Source of the DNA: Nonomuraea thailandensis
GTDB lineage: Bacteria > Actinomycetota > Actinomycetes > Streptosporangiales > Streptosporangiaceae
Reading direction: 5' to 3'
NCBI RefSeq assembly: GCF_024172165.1
Contig: NZ_JAMZEB010000002.1
Location: forward strand, 496,001 to 560,000
DNA: 64,000 nt
Shown: positions 19,952-28,592 of the stretch, piece after piece
Numbering within the stretch: position 1 is the stretch's first letter
Layout: each line of letters opens with the position of its first letter
Notes under the pieces: model-generated
Databases searched by the model: none
The model's input: only the letters and a program-made list of their open reading frames with translations
What the model was told of the DNA's origin: nothing
Position numbers and translations under genes: made by a program

Positions 19952-20665
19952 ATGACAGTGATCGAGGTCGAGGACCTCCACAAGGCCTACGGCCACAATC
20001 GCGCCGTGGACGGCGTCTCGTTCACGGTGGCGAAGGGCGAGACGTTCGGCGTGCTCGGCCACAACGGCGCGGGCAAGACCACCACGGTGGAATGCCTGTC
20101 CGGCCTGCGCAGGCCGGACTCCGGCACGGTCCGCGTGTTCGATCAGGACCCCGCGCGCCGCCGCCGGGCCCTGGCCCAGCGTCTGGGCGTGCAACTGCAG
20201 GAGGGCGAGCTGCCCGACCGGCTCAAGGTGGCCGAGGCGATGCGGCTGTTCGCGGCCCTGTACGACCGCCCGGACGACTGGCGGGCGGTGCTGCAGCGCT
20301 GGGACCTCGGCCCCATCGCGGCCAAGGCGTACGGCGACCTGTCCGGCGGCCAGAAGCAGCGGCTCAAGCTCGCCCTGGCCCTGGTCGGCGGGCCGGAGCT
20401 GGTCGTGCTCGACGAGCTGACCACCGGGCTCGACCCCGTGGCCCGCCGCGAGACGTGGACGCTCATCGGCGACCTCAAGGCGGCCGGCACCACGGTGGTG
20501 CTCGTGAGCCACTACATGGACGAGGCCGAGGAGCTGTGCGACCGGGTCGCCGTGTTCCGCAAGGGGAGGATCGTGGCGCTCGGCAGCCCGCGCGAGCTGA
20601 CCGGCCGCACCGGCACCGACTCGCTGGAGAACGCGTACCTGGCACTGGCGGAGGAGGGGCGATGA
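19952..20665 (+). CDS. ABC-2 type transporter ATP-binding protein
   Basis: Exporter ATPase, 237 aa. It contains Walker A GHNGAGKTT, Q-loop VQLQEGELPDRLKV, signature LSGGQKQRLKLALALVG, Walker B LVVLDELTTGLDP and switch His in LVSHYMDEAEELCD. ATG 19952 is used because homology starts at VIEVEDLHKAYG; GAGG lies 8 nt before it. It overlaps the permease by ATGA and is the first of four coupled genes (ATPase, permease, histidine kinase, response regulator). Such modules often export or sense antimicrobial or lipid-active compounds. The substrate cannot be told. Confidence 0.93.
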   Translation: MTVIEVEDLHKAYGHNRAVDGVSFTVAKGETFGVLGHNGAGKTTTVECLSGLRRPDSGTVRVFDQDPARRRRALAQRLGVQLQEGELPDRLKVAEAMRLFAALYDRPDDWRAVLQRWDLGPIAAKAYGDLSGGQKQRLKLALALVGGPELVVLDELTTGLDPVARRETWTLIGDLKAAGTTVVLVSHYMDEAEELCDRVAVFRKGRIVALGSPRELTGRTGTDSLENAYLALAEEGR

Positions 20666-21360
20666 GGGCGTTCGCGCACCTGTCGGCGTCGGAGCTGCGG
20701 CTGCTGTCGAGGGACCCGGGCACCCTGTTCTTCATGGTCGCCTTCCCGGCCATGCTGCTGCTCCTGAACGGCAGCAACGACGACCTCGAAGTCTTCGTGC
20801 CCGGCTACCTGGCGATGGTCCTGGCCATCGGCGGGATCTCCACGCTGCCCGGCGTCATGGCGAGCTACCGCGAGCGCAAGGTGCTGCGCCGCATGGCCAC
20901 CACCCCTGTCTCCCCGTTCGCGCTGCTCACCGCGCAGATCGCGGCCCAGCTCGTGATGGCGCTCGCGGGGGCCGCCATCCTGGTCGGGGTGGCGGTGCTC
21001 GGGTTCGGGGTGGCGCTGCCCGCGCATCCGGCCGCGCTGGTGCTGTCCTTCGTGCTGTGCGCGCTCATGTGCTACGCCATCGGCTTCGTGCTGGCCGCAC
21101 TCGCGCCCCGGGCCAGGACGGCGGACCTGATGGGCCTGCTCGTCATGTTCCCGATGATCTTCCTGGCGGGCGCGGCCATCCCCCGCGAGGGCGTGCCGGG
21201 GGAGCTGCGCGAGATCGGCGAGTACCTGCCGCTCACCCACGCCGTCACCGTGCTGCGGGAGAGCTGGTTCGGCGCCCCCTCGGCGATGCCCTTCCTCATC
21301 GTCTCGGCGACTATTGTGGTCGGCACCGCCATCGCGGTCGCGTTGTTCCGCTGGGAGTGA
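20662..21360 (+). CDS. ABC-2 type transporter permease
   Basis: Membrane subunit of the exporter, 232 aa with about six TM helices. The N-terminal amphipathic segment RAFAHLSASELRLLSRDPG is followed by TM1 (TLFFMVAFPAMLLLL). The ABC-2 family motif appears as MIFLAGAAIPREGVPGELREI before the last helices, and PLTHAVTVLRESWFG is also typical of DrrB/YhhJ-like permeases. The ATG overlaps the ATPase stop by 4 bp. The histidine kinase starts 7 bp after the stop. Confidence 0.92.
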   Translation: MRAFAHLSASELRLLSRDPGTLFFMVAFPAMLLLLNGSNDDLEVFVPGYLAMVLAIGGISTLPGVMASYRERKVLRRMATTPVSPFALLTAQIAAQLVMALAGAAILVGVAVLGFGVALPAHPAALVLSFVLCALMCYAIGFVLAALAPRARTADLMGLLVMFPMIFLAGAAIPREGVPGELREIGEYLPLTHAVTVLRESWFGAPSAMPFLIVSATIVVGTAIAVALFRWE

Positions 21361-21367
21361 TCGCACG

Positions 21368-22456
21368 TTGGACGAGGCAGCCTGGCCCCGGGTCTTCCAC
21401 CTGCTCTTCTACACCTGCCTCGCGATGGCGATCACCATCGCGACCGTGGAGGAGGGGCCCGATCCCGCCGGGCTCGGGCTGGCCACGCTCCTGGCCGCCT
21501 GGTACACGTTCTTCATCGCCCGCAGGCCCGCGTTCCTCGAACGGCTCAACCCCATGGCCTGGCACTTCCTGGTGCTGGTCGCGCTGAACTACGCGCTCGT
21601 CAGGGCCAACCCCGCCTACCAGGCGATGGCGTACGGCATGGTCGCGCTGCCCTACGTGCTGCTGCCCGGGCGGTGGGGCTACGCCGGAGCGGTGCTGTTC
21701 GTGCTGTCGAGCGCCGCGGGGGCCGGGGCGTTCGAGGCCATCCCCGGCGACCCGTCCGTGCTCGCGTACGTCGTGGGCAGCACCGCGCTGACGCTCATCA
21801 TGGGGCTCCTGACGCACGACCTCGTCAGGCACAGCCAGCAGAACCTGATCCTGGGCGCGATGGAGGAGCGGGCCAGGCTCGCCAGGGAGATCCACGACAC
21901 GCTCGCCCAGGGGTTCAGCGGCATCATCGCCCAGCTCGAAGCGGCCGAGCAGGGCATCGACGACCCCGAGGCGGTGCGCAAGCGCATCGCGCAGGCCAAG
22001 CGACTGGCCCGCGACAGCCTCAAGGAGGCCAGGCGCTCGGTGGACGCGCTGCGCCCCGAGCCGCTGGAGCGGGCCCCGCTGCACGAGGCGCTGAAAGGCG
22101 TGGCCGAGCGCTGGTCGGCCGCGACCGGCGTGCCGGCGACCGTCTCGGTGGACGGCGGGCCGCGGCGGCTGCCCGAGGACGTGGAGGCCACGCTGTTACG
22201 CGCCGCCCAGGAAGGCCTGGCGAACGTGGCCAAGCACGCCAGGGCGCGCCGCGCCGTCCTGACGTTGTCGTACATGGAGGAGGAGGTCACCCTGGACGTG
22301 CTCGACGACGGCGCGGGCTTCGACCCCGAAGGCACGGCAGGCGGGTACGGGCTGATCGCGATGCGCGAACGGGCCGCGCGCTCGGGCGGCACCGTCACCG
22401 TGGAGTCGGCGCTGGGAGAAGGGACGGCGTTGTGCGTGAGCATCCCCTGCGCCTGA
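21368..22456 (+). CDS. Sensor histidine kinase (NarL/LiaS type)
   Basis: Membrane sensor kinase, 362 aa. TTG 21368 is chosen: GGGAG lies about 10 nt upstream and the start follows the permease stop by 7 bp. Four to five TM segments without a large extracellular loop (about 8-150) suggest intramembrane sensing. HisKA_3 dimerisation helix RLAREIHDTLAQGFSG holds the phospho-acceptor H176. The HATPase region has N-box AAQEGLANVAKHA, G-box DDGAGFDPEG and GYGLIAMRERA. It is coupled to the response regulator, whose start lies inside this gene. The likely input is the state of the adjacent ABC exporter or the envelope. Confidence 0.92.
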   Translation: MDEAAWPRVFHLLFYTCLAMAITIATVEEGPDPAGLGLATLLAAWYTFFIARRPAFLERLNPMAWHFLVLVALNYALVRANPAYQAMAYGMVALPYVLLPGRWGYAGAVLFVLSSAAGAGAFEAIPGDPSVLAYVVGSTALTLIMGLLTHDLVRHSQQNLILGAMEERARLAREIHDTLAQGFSGIIAQLEAAEQGIDDPEAVRKRIAQAKRLARDSLKEARRSVDALRPEPLERAPLHEALKGVAERWSAATGVPATVSVDGGPRRLPEDVEATLLRAAQEGLANVAKHARARRAVLTLSYMEEEVTLDVLDDGAGFDPEGTAGGYGLIAMRERAARSGGTVTVESALGEGTALCVSIPCA

Positions 22457-23061
22457 TGATCGTCGACGACCACCCCGTGGTCCGCGACGGGCTGCGCGGC
22501 ATCTTCGACGGCGTGCCGGACATCGAGGTGGTGGCCGAGGCGGGCGACGGTCACGAGGCCCTCGCGCAGGCCAGGGCGGCCTCGCCCGACGTGGTGCTGA
22601 TGGACCTGCGCATGCCGGGGCTCGACGGGGTCGGCGCGATCGAGCGGCTGTCCGCCGACCATCCGCGGATCCGGGTGGTGGTGCTGACCACGTACGACAC
22701 GGATGCCGACGTGTCGCGGGCGCTGGCCGCCGGGGTGGCCGGCTACCTGCTCAAGGACGCGCCGCGCGAGGAGCTCCAGGCGGCCGTGCGGACGGCGGCG
22801 GCCGGCGGGCGGGTCCTGGCCCAGCGGATCACCTCGCAGCTCATCGACGGCCTGGGCCGCAAGCCCGCGGCGGCGCCGACCCCGCGGGAGCTGGAGGTGC
22901 TGAGGCTGATCGCGCGCGGGGCCGCCAACAAGGAGGTGGCGCGGGCGCTGCTGATCAGCGAGACCACCGTGAAGACGCACCTCAAGCACGTTTTCGCCAA
23001 GCTGGGCGTGGACAACAGGGCGGCGGCCGTGGTGGTGGCGATGGAACGCCGCCTCATCTAG
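22432..23061 (+). CDS. NarL/FixJ family response regulator
   Basis: DNA-binding response regulator, 209 aa. The receiver domain (8-125) has the acidic pair VDDHP, phospho-acceptor D58 in VVLMDLRMPGLDG, Thr in VVLTTYDTDAD and Lys in LLKDAPREE. The LuxR-type HTH is at the C-terminus (TPRELEVLRLIARGAANKEV, then ISETTVKTHLKHVFAKLGV). GTG 22432 has AAGGGA 7 nt upstream and overlaps the kinase by 25 bp. It probably regulates its own operon. The dyads at 19879 and 59634 are candidate binding sites. Confidence 0.94.
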   Translation: MREHPLRLMIVDDHPVVRDGLRGIFDGVPDIEVVAEAGDGHEALAQARAASPDVVLMDLRMPGLDGVGAIERLSADHPRIRVVVLTTYDTDADVSRALAAGVAGYLLKDAPREELQAAVRTAAAGGRVLAQRITSQLIDGLGRKPAAAPTPRELEVLRLIARGAANKEVARALLISETTVKTHLKHVFAKLGVDNRAAAVVVAMERRLI

Positions 23062-23104
23062 CGCCACCTCATCTGAGCGGCGCCTCATCCAGTCGGGTGC
23101 GGGC

Positions 23105-23133
23105 GGGCGGAGTCTCCGGCCGAGACGCCGCCC
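23105..23133. terminator. Bidirectional terminator hairpin
   Basis: Arms GGGCGGAGTCTC and GAGACGCCGCCC pair over 12 positions with one mismatch and a 5-nt loop, between the convergent response regulator and isomerase genes. Confidence 0.7.
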
Positions 23134-23142
23134 GTCCGGTGC

Positions 23143-24006
23143 TCAGGCGAGCACGACCTCCTCGTAGCGGGCCTTCATCGTGGCCACGACCTCGTCGGGG
23201 TCCGCCGCCCAGACGTCGGCGTTGAAGATCTCCACCTCGACGTCCCCCGTGTATCCGGCCGCCTGGACCGCCGCCGTGATCGGCCGGAAGCCGATCACGC
23301 CGTCGCCCATCATGCCCCGCCCGAGCAGCACGTCCTCCGGCAGCGGGTGCAGGTAGTCGCACACCTGGTAGCCGGCGATCCGGCTCCCGGCCCGCGCGAT
23401 GTCCTCGAACAGGCGCGGGTCCCACCACACGTGGAAGGTGTCCACGACGACGCCGACCTGCTCCACCGGGTACGGCAGGCTCAGCTCCAGCGCCTGGCCG
23501 AGCGTGGAGATCACCGCCCGGTCCGGGCAGTAGATCGGGTGCAGCGGCTCCAGCGCCAGCTTGACCCCCCGCTCCCCGGCGTACGGCGCCAGCTCCGCCA
23601 GCGCCTCGGCCACCCGCTCGCGGGCTCCTGCCAGGTCACGGGAGAAGGCGGCGGGCAGCGGCTCGCCGGGCTTCACCCCCGGCAGCCCGCCCACGACCAG
23701 CACGAGGCAGGCCGCCTCCAGCTCGGCCGCCTCGTCGATGGCCCGCCGGTTCTCCTCCAGCGCCTGCGCGAAGGCCGTACGGCCGTCCTCGCCCGGCAGC
23801 CCGCCCGCGGTGAGGAAGCCGCCGCGGCACAGCGACGACACCCGCAGCCCGGCCGACCGCACCAGCTTGACGCTCTGCGCGAGGCCCGTCTCGGCGACCT
23901 TCTCCCGCCACAGCCCGATCGCCTCCAGGCCGTGCCTGACGCACCCGTCCACGGCCTCGGGCAGCGTCCAGTGCCGGGTCGTCCACTGGTTCAGCGAAAG
24001 GCTCAC
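23143..24006 (-). CDS. Sugar phosphate isomerase/epimerase family protein
   Basis: TIM-barrel enzyme of the xylose isomerase-like fold, 287 aa. It begins LSLNQWTTRHWTLPEAVDGC and has metal-ligand motifs KLALEPLHPIYCPDRA (Glu), VVVDTFHVWWDPRLFEDI (Asp, His), YQVCDYLHP and VEVEIFN (Glu). It is the third gene of an operon: its GTG overlaps the DUF993 stop by 4 bp. With the upstream Gfo/Idh/MocA enzyme it could act on a keto-sugar made by oxidation, as in known 3-keto-glycoside pathways. That is inference; no substrate is visible. Confidence 0.85.
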   Translation of the reverse strand: MSLSLNQWTTRHWTLPEAVDGCVRHGLEAIGLWREKVAETGLAQSVKLVRSAGLRVSSLCRGGFLTAGGLPGEDGRTAFAQALEENRRAIDEAAELEAACLVLVVGGLPGVKPGEPLPAAFSRDLAGARERVAEALAELAPYAGERGVKLALEPLHPIYCPDRAVISTLGQALELSLPYPVEQVGVVVDTFHVWWDPRLFEDIARAGSRIAGYQVCDYLHPLPEDVLLGRGMMGDGVIGFRPITAAVQAAGYTGDVEVEIFNADVWAADPDEVVATMKARYEEVVLA

Positions 24007-25169
24007 AGGCCGTTCACCGCCAGCAGCGACTTCATCCGGCGCACGGCCAGCTCCTGGTCGGCCAGCAGCCCGGCCTGGTCGGCCAGGCGGAACACCTCCG
24101 ACAGGTGCAGCAGCGAGCGGGCCGACTGGGCGCCGTTCACCATGGCGAACGCGTCCTGGTGGCCGTTCAGCCAGGCCAGGAAGACGATGCCGGTCTTGTA
24201 GTTGTACGTGGGCGTCTCGAAGATCTTGCGCGACAGCGGGACGGTCGGCGCGAGGATCTCGTCGTACTGGGTCAGCAGCCGCTCCCGGCCCTCGTCGGTG
24301 CAGGACGCCTCGGCCGCGTCCAGCACCTGCAGCGCCGCCGCCGCGGCCGGGGCGATCGCGTCGAAGATGCCGAGCAGCGCGTGCGAGCCCGACTTGATCA
24401 GCGACGGGTAGTTGAAGTCGTCGCCGGTGTAGAGCTTCACGCCCTCGGGCAGCGCGGCCCGCAGGCCGATCTCGTGCTCCTCGTCCAGCAGCGACACCTT
24501 CACGCCGTCGACCATCGAGGCGTTGGCGTGGATCAGCTCCAGGAACGACCCGGTGGCCGCCGCCACGTCGCGCGAGCCCCAGTAGCCGGCGAGCTGCGGG
24601 TCGAACATCTCGCCCAGCCAGTGCAGGATCACCGGCCGCTCGGCCACGCCGAACAGCTTGCCGTACACCTGGTGGTAGTCCGCCGGCCCCGAGGCGATCC
24701 TGGCGAGCTGGCGGGAGGCCATGACGATCACGCCGGCCCCGGCGGACTGCACGGTCTCGATCTGCTCGGCGTACGCGGCGGCGATCGCGTCCAGGGTGCC
24801 GGCGTCCGGGTCGTGGTCGGTGCCGGCGCCGCAGGAGACCAGCGTGGCGGGGTCGCCGTACGAGCGGGCCTCGGCGGCGCTGCGCTGGATCAGCTCCCTG
24901 GTCGCGGCCCAGTCAAGGCCCATGTTGCGCTGCGCGGTGTCCATGGCGTCGGCGACGCGCAGGCCCAGCGACCACAGGTGGCGGCGGAAGCGCAGGGTGG
25001 CTTCCCAGTCGACGGCGGCGGGGGAGCCGGGGGTGTTGTCGCCGAGCGGGTCGGCCACCACGTGCGCGGCGGCGTACACGATGCGGCTGGTCGCCGGCCG
25101 GTCCACCGCCGGCCAGGTCGTGGGCTCGCTCAGCGGGTACGAGCCGAACCCGGGAAGCTCGATCCTCAC
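24003..25169 (-). CDS. DUF993 family protein (dihydrodipicolinate synthase-like)
   Basis: Protein of unknown function related to class I aldolase/DHDPS TIM barrels, 388 aa, recognised as DUF993 by pattern. Features include RIVYAAAHVVADPL, RNMGLDWAATRELIQRSA, LHWLGEMFDPQLAGYWG, a Lys-containing DGVKVSLLDEEHE that could supply a Schiff-base lysine, and KLYTGDDFNYPSLI. The GTG at 25169 overlaps the oxidoreductase stop by 4 bp, and its own end overlaps the isomerase start the same way, so the three are translated together. A retro-aldol or dehydratase role on an oxidised sugar is plausible but unproven. Confidence 0.82.
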   Translation of the reverse strand: MRIELPGFGSYPLSEPTTWPAVDRPATSRIVYAAAHVVADPLGDNTPGSPAAVDWEATLRFRRHLWSLGLRVADAMDTAQRNMGLDWAATRELIQRSAAEARSYGDPATLVSCGAGTDHDPDAGTLDAIAAAYAEQIETVQSAGAGVIVMASRQLARIASGPADYHQVYGKLFGVAERPVILHWLGEMFDPQLAGYWGSRDVAAATGSFLELIHANASMVDGVKVSLLDEEHEIGLRAALPEGVKLYTGDDFNYPSLIKSGSHALLGIFDAIAPAAAAALQVLDAAEASCTDEGRERLLTQYDEILAPTVPLSRKIFETPTYNYKTGIVFLAWLNGHQDAFAMVNGAQSARSLLHLSEVFRLADQAGLLADQELAVRRMKSLLAVNGL

Positions 25170-26311
25170 AGCCCCGGCACCTCGATCCTGCGGCCCTCGG
25201 CGTTGGAGCGCAGCCCCAGCTCGGCGAGCTGCACGCCGCGGGCGCCCGAGGCGAAGTCGTTCGAGAACGGCGCGTCCTCCAGCACGTGCCTGACGAACGC
25301 CTCCCACTGGATCTTGAAGCCGTTGTCGAACTCGGCGTTGTCCGGCACCTCCTGCCAGCCGTCGCGGAAGCGCGCCGTGGCGGGCAGGTCGGGGTTCCAG
25401 ACGGGCTTGGGGGTGGCGGAGCGGTGCTGGACGCGGCAGTTGCGCAGGCCCGCGACGGCGCTGCCGTGCGTGCCGTCCACCTGGAACTCGACCAGCTCGT
25501 CGCGGTTCACGCGGACCGTCCAGGAGGAGTTGATCTGGGCGACGATGCCGCCCTCCAGCTCGAAGATCCCGTACGCGGCGTCGTCGGCGGTGGCCGGGTA
25601 CTCCCTGCCCTGCTCGTCCACGCGGGCCGGGATGTGCGTCACGGCCTGGGCGTAGACCGACGTGACGCGGCCGAACAGGTTCTCCATCACGTAGTGCCAG
25701 TGCGGGAACATGTCGAGCACGATGCCGCCGCCGTCCTCGGCCCGGTAGTTCCACGACGGGCGCTGGGCCTCCTGCCAGTCACCCTCGAACACCCAGTAGC
25801 CGAACTCGCCGCGCACCGACAGGATGCGGCCGAAGAAGCCGCCGTCGATCAGCCGCTTCAGCTTGAGCAGGCCGGGCAGGAACAGCTTGTCCTGCACGAC
25901 GCCGTTCTTGACGCCCTTGGCGGTGGCGGCCTCGGCCAGCGCGATGGCCTCCTGCGTCGACTCGGCCGTCGGCTTCTCGGCGTAGATGTGCTTGCCGGCC
26001 TCGATGGCCTTGAGCACGGCCTTGACGCGGGCGCTGGTGACCTGGGCGTCGAAGTAGATCAGGTTGTCGTCGGCGGCGAGTGCCGCGTCGAGGTCCGTGG
26101 TGAAATCCGCAATTTCATGCTTTGCCGCGATATCTGCAAGTTTGTCGGCGTTACGGCCGACCAGTACCGGCTTGAGCTTCACCCTGGAGCCGTCCGAGAG
26201 CGTCACGCCGCCCTGCTCGTTGATGGCCAGGACGGACCGGACCAGGTGCTGGCGGTAGCCCATCCGTCCGGTGACGCCGTTCATCACGACGCCGATGGTG
26301 CGCACGCTCAT
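25166..26311 (-). CDS. Gfo/Idh/MocA family oxidoreductase
   Basis: NAD(P)-dependent sugar/polyol dehydrogenase family, 381 aa. The Rossmann segment RTIGVVMNGVTGRMGYRQ departs from the plain GxGxxG motif (reads MNGVTGRMG). The conserved EKP is in GKHIYAEKPTAES. The substrate domain contains GIVLDMFPHWHYVME with the His normally used in catalysis. The ATG at 26311 has AAGGGA before it. It heads an operon with DUF993 and a TIM-barrel isomerase. A perfect LacI-type operator lies 26 bp upstream, so sugar-induced derepression is expected. Confidence 0.9.
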   Translation of the reverse strand: MSVRTIGVVMNGVTGRMGYRQHLVRSVLAINEQGGVTLSDGSRVKLKPVLVGRNADKLADIAAKHEIADFTTDLDAALAADDNLIYFDAQVTSARVKAVLKAIEAGKHIYAEKPTAESTQEAIALAEAATAKGVKNGVVQDKLFLPGLLKLKRLIDGGFFGRILSVRGEFGYWVFEGDWQEAQRPSWNYRAEDGGGIVLDMFPHWHYVMENLFGRVTSVYAQAVTHIPARVDEQGREYPATADDAAYGIFELEGGIVAQINSSWTVRVNRDELVEFQVDGTHGSAVAGLRNCRVQHRSATPKPVWNPDLPATARFRDGWQEVPDNAEFDNGFKIQWEAFVRHVLEDAPFSNDFASGARGVQLAELGLRSNAEGRRIEVPGL

Positions 26312-26336
26312 GAGGATCCCTTCAGGCACAACATCT

Positions 26337-26350
26337 GGAAAGCGCTTTCC
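26337..26350. promoter_or_regulatory. Perfect LacI-type operator upstream of sugar operon
   Basis: GGAAAGCGCTTTCC is an exact 14-bp palindrome, 26 bp before the oxidoreductase start. It differs by one base from the site in the leader of the lacI gene at 13475. No lacI gene is adjacent here. Confidence 0.85.
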
Positions 26351-26441
26351 CGAACCGTACGGCCGGGCCACCGAAGGCGTCAAGTAGCGCGAACCTCAGG
26401 TGGGCCTGCCGGACCTCCGGCCGGGGCGCCCGGTGCCGAGC

Positions 26442-27668
26442 TTAGAGCTCGCCGCGCGTCCCCAGCCTGGCCAGGGCCTTGGAGATGGGAGCGGCCGCCA
26501 GGGAGAGCTGCCACTCGCGAGCGCCGAGCTCGCGCAGCCTGTCCGTCACGCTCTCCTCGGTGATCTCGGCGGGGGGCTCCCAGGTGAGCCTGCGCACCGC
26601 GTCGGGCTGCAGCAGGTTCTCCGTGGGCATGTGGTGCTCCTCGGCCAGCGCGGCGACCACGGCGCGGGCCGCGGCCAGGCGCTTGGCGGCGGCCGGGTCG
26701 CGGTCGGCCCAGCGGTTGGGCGGGGGCGGGCCGTCGCCGGGCGTGCTGGGCTGGGGGAGCTGGTTGTCGGGCAGGTTGCGCGCCCTGGCCACGGCGGCGA
26801 GCCAGTCGCTCATGTGCTTTCGCGCGCTTCGCCCGGTGAATGCCGAAATTTCGGTCAATGCCTTCTTGGTGCGGGGTCCTTCCAGCGCGGCGGTGACGAT
26901 CGCCGCGTCCGGCAGCACCCGGCCGGGGGCGAGGTCGGCCTCCCTGGCGATGCGGTCGCGCATGGTCCACAGCTCCCGCACGATCGCCAGCGCGCGCACG
27001 TTGCGCACCTTGTGGATGCCCGACGTACGCCGCCACGGGTCGGAGCGCGGCGACGGCGGCGGGGTGTCGAGCACGGCCGCGAACTCCTCGCGCGCCCAGT
27101 CCAGCTTGCCCGACTCCGTCAGCTCCTGGTGCAGCACGTCGCGCAGCTCGACCAGCACCTCCACGTCGAGCGCGGCGTAGCGCAGCCAGTCTTCGGGCAG
27201 CGGCCTGGTGGACCAGTCGGCCGCCGAGTGCCCCTTCTCCAGGCGCAGCCCGAGCACGGTCTCGACCATCGTGCCCAGCCCGACCCGCTCGTAGCCGAGC
27301 AGCCGCCCGGCCAGCTCGGTGTCGAACATCACCCGCGGCTTGAACCCCACCTCCATCAGGCACGGCAGGTCCTGCGAGGCGGCGTGCAGGACGATCTCCG
27401 CGTCGGCCACGGCCTCGTCGAGCGCCGACAGGTCGGGGCACCCGATCGGATCGATCAGCGCGGTGCCAGCCCCGGCCCGGCGCAGCTGCACGAGGTAGGC
27501 GCGGTTGCCGTAGCGGTAGCCGGAGGCCCGCTCGGCGTCCACCGCGACGGGGCCGCTGCCGGCGGCGAACCTCGCCACCACCTCCGCCAGCCCGGTGGCG
27601 TCGGCGATGACCGCGGGTATGCCGTCACGCGGCTCCAGCAGCGGCTCCACTGTGCGTTCTTCTGTCAT
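26442..27668 (-). CDS. rnd: Ribonuclease D
   Basis: 3'-5' exoribonuclease of the DEDDy family, acting in tRNA and stable RNA 3' maturation; 408 aa. Exo motifs: I VAVDAERASG, II around VLHAASQDLPCL, III YAALDVEVLVELRD. An HRDC domain follows (about 205-290: VRNVRALAIVRELWTMRDRIA, with a second HRDC-like part near ARKHMSDWLAAVARAR). A Pro-rich linker (PSTPGDGPPPPNRW) precedes a C-terminal helical tail. It lies downstream of DUF3000 on the same strand with a 45-bp gap. Confidence 0.92.
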   Translation of the reverse strand: MTEERTVEPLLEPRDGIPAVIADATGLAEVVARFAAGSGPVAVDAERASGYRYGNRAYLVQLRRAGAGTALIDPIGCPDLSALDEAVADAEIVLHAASQDLPCLMEVGFKPRVMFDTELAGRLLGYERVGLGTMVETVLGLRLEKGHSAADWSTRPLPEDWLRYAALDVEVLVELRDVLHQELTESGKLDWAREEFAAVLDTPPPSPRSDPWRRTSGIHKVRNVRALAIVRELWTMRDRIAREADLAPGRVLPDAAIVTAALEGPRTKKALTEISAFTGRSARKHMSDWLAAVARARNLPDNQLPQPSTPGDGPPPPNRWADRDPAAAKRLAAARAVVAALAEEHHMPTENLLQPDAVRRLTWEPPAEITEESVTDRLRELGAREWQLSLAAAPISKALARLGTRGEL

Positions 27669-27713
27669 GAGCTCACCGACCTCATGACGCTGGTGCTGTC
27701 TTGACTGGTGCCC

Positions 27714-28361
27714 TCACTTCGTTCGGTCACTCTCCGGATCATCACGTCGGCGGGGCAGGGCGGCCACGTCGGGGGGAAGCGGCGGGATGCCCGCCGCCAG
27801 GCACATGAGGTCGCACCACGCGGCGACATGGCCGGACAGATCCTCCTGCGCGGGTGACCACGACGCCCGCAGCTCGAGCTCGGTCGTGACCGGGTCGTCG
27901 GCCTTGTTGCCGAACCCCTCGGACACGGCTCTTGTCACGGTACCGCCAGCGGCGGAGTAGTCGGCTTGATGCGCGTCGAGAGCCTCGGTCAGCCAGCTCC
28001 ACGCGACCGGCCCGAGCAGCGGGTCGGAGGTGATCTCCGGCTCCATGTCGGCCCTGACGTAGGCCACCAGCCGGAAGGGGCCCTCCCATCCGCGCTGGCC
28101 GTCGGGGTCGTAGAGCAGGATCAGCCGGCCGACCGCGAGCTCGTCGTCGTCGCGGTAGACCGACGCGCCGATGGCGGCGGAGTAGGGGGCCAGCCGCTGC
28201 GGCGCGGGCAGGTCCTCGAGCTCGATCTCCGGCCTGACCTCGGCCCGCCGCAGGCTCTGCGCGGCGCGCGTGAACACGGCCGGAGGCGGTGGCTGGTCAC
28301 CGAGTGTCATAGCGGAAGCGTAGGTCGAAGACGGGCGGAAGGGGACCACGGGGGTGCTCAT
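27714..28361 (-). CDS. DUF3000 domain protein
   Basis: Conserved actinobacterial protein of unknown function, 215 aa from GTG/ATG 28361 or 198 aa from ATG 28310; neither has a well-spaced ribosome site. Core features: AVFTRAAQSLRRAEVRPEIELEDLPAPQRLAPYSAAI, LLYDPDGQRGWEGPFRLVAYVRAD and SWLTEALDAHQADY. No membrane segment or catalytic motif is seen. The C-terminus is charged. The association with rnd and hemE is what I recall from other actinomycetes, so it is part of the stable backbone. Confidence 0.8.
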   Translation of the reverse strand: MSTPVVPFRPSSTYASAMTLGDQPPPPAVFTRAAQSLRRAEVRPEIELEDLPAPQRLAPYSAAIGASVYRDDDELAVGRLILLYDPDGQRGWEGPFRLVAYVRADMEPEITSDPLLGPVAWSWLTEALDAHQADYSAAGGTVTRAVSEGFGNKADDPVTTELELRASWSPAQEDLSGHVAAWCDLMCLAAGIPPLPPDVAALPRRRDDPESDRTK

Positions 28362-28370
28362 CCTTCGTGA

Positions 28371-28592
28371 TCAAGCCGATGCCGTAACGAGCTGGCGTGC
28401 CGGGCGGATGGTTTCGGCGGTCGCGAACATGATCGCGTGGCCGCAGCCGACGCAGGCCCACTCGGGGCAGTGGCCCGGCTCGTGCCCGTCCAGGCACGGC
28501 GGCTGCTCGAACGCCCGTTCCTCGGCGCAGGTAGGGCAGCGCTCACTGCGGCGCTCTGGGGAAGTCCACAACGCGGTCATCGCACGAGTCAT
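28371..28592 (-). CDS. Small zinc-ribbon protein
   Basis: 73-aa protein MTRAMTALWTSPERRSERCP and on. Two Cys pairs CPTC and CVGC, plus a Cys/His-rich centre (PPCLDGHEPGHCPEWACVGCGHA), suggest one zinc site. It starts at ATG 28592, with GAAAGG 12 nt upstream. It is near-adjacent to DUF3000 on the same strand (9-bp gap). Function unknown; nucleic acid or protein binding is the common role of such ribbons. Confidence 0.65.
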   Translation of the reverse strand: MTRAMTALWTSPERRSERCPTCAEERAFEQPPCLDGHEPGHCPEWACVGCGHAIMFATAETIRPARQLVTASA

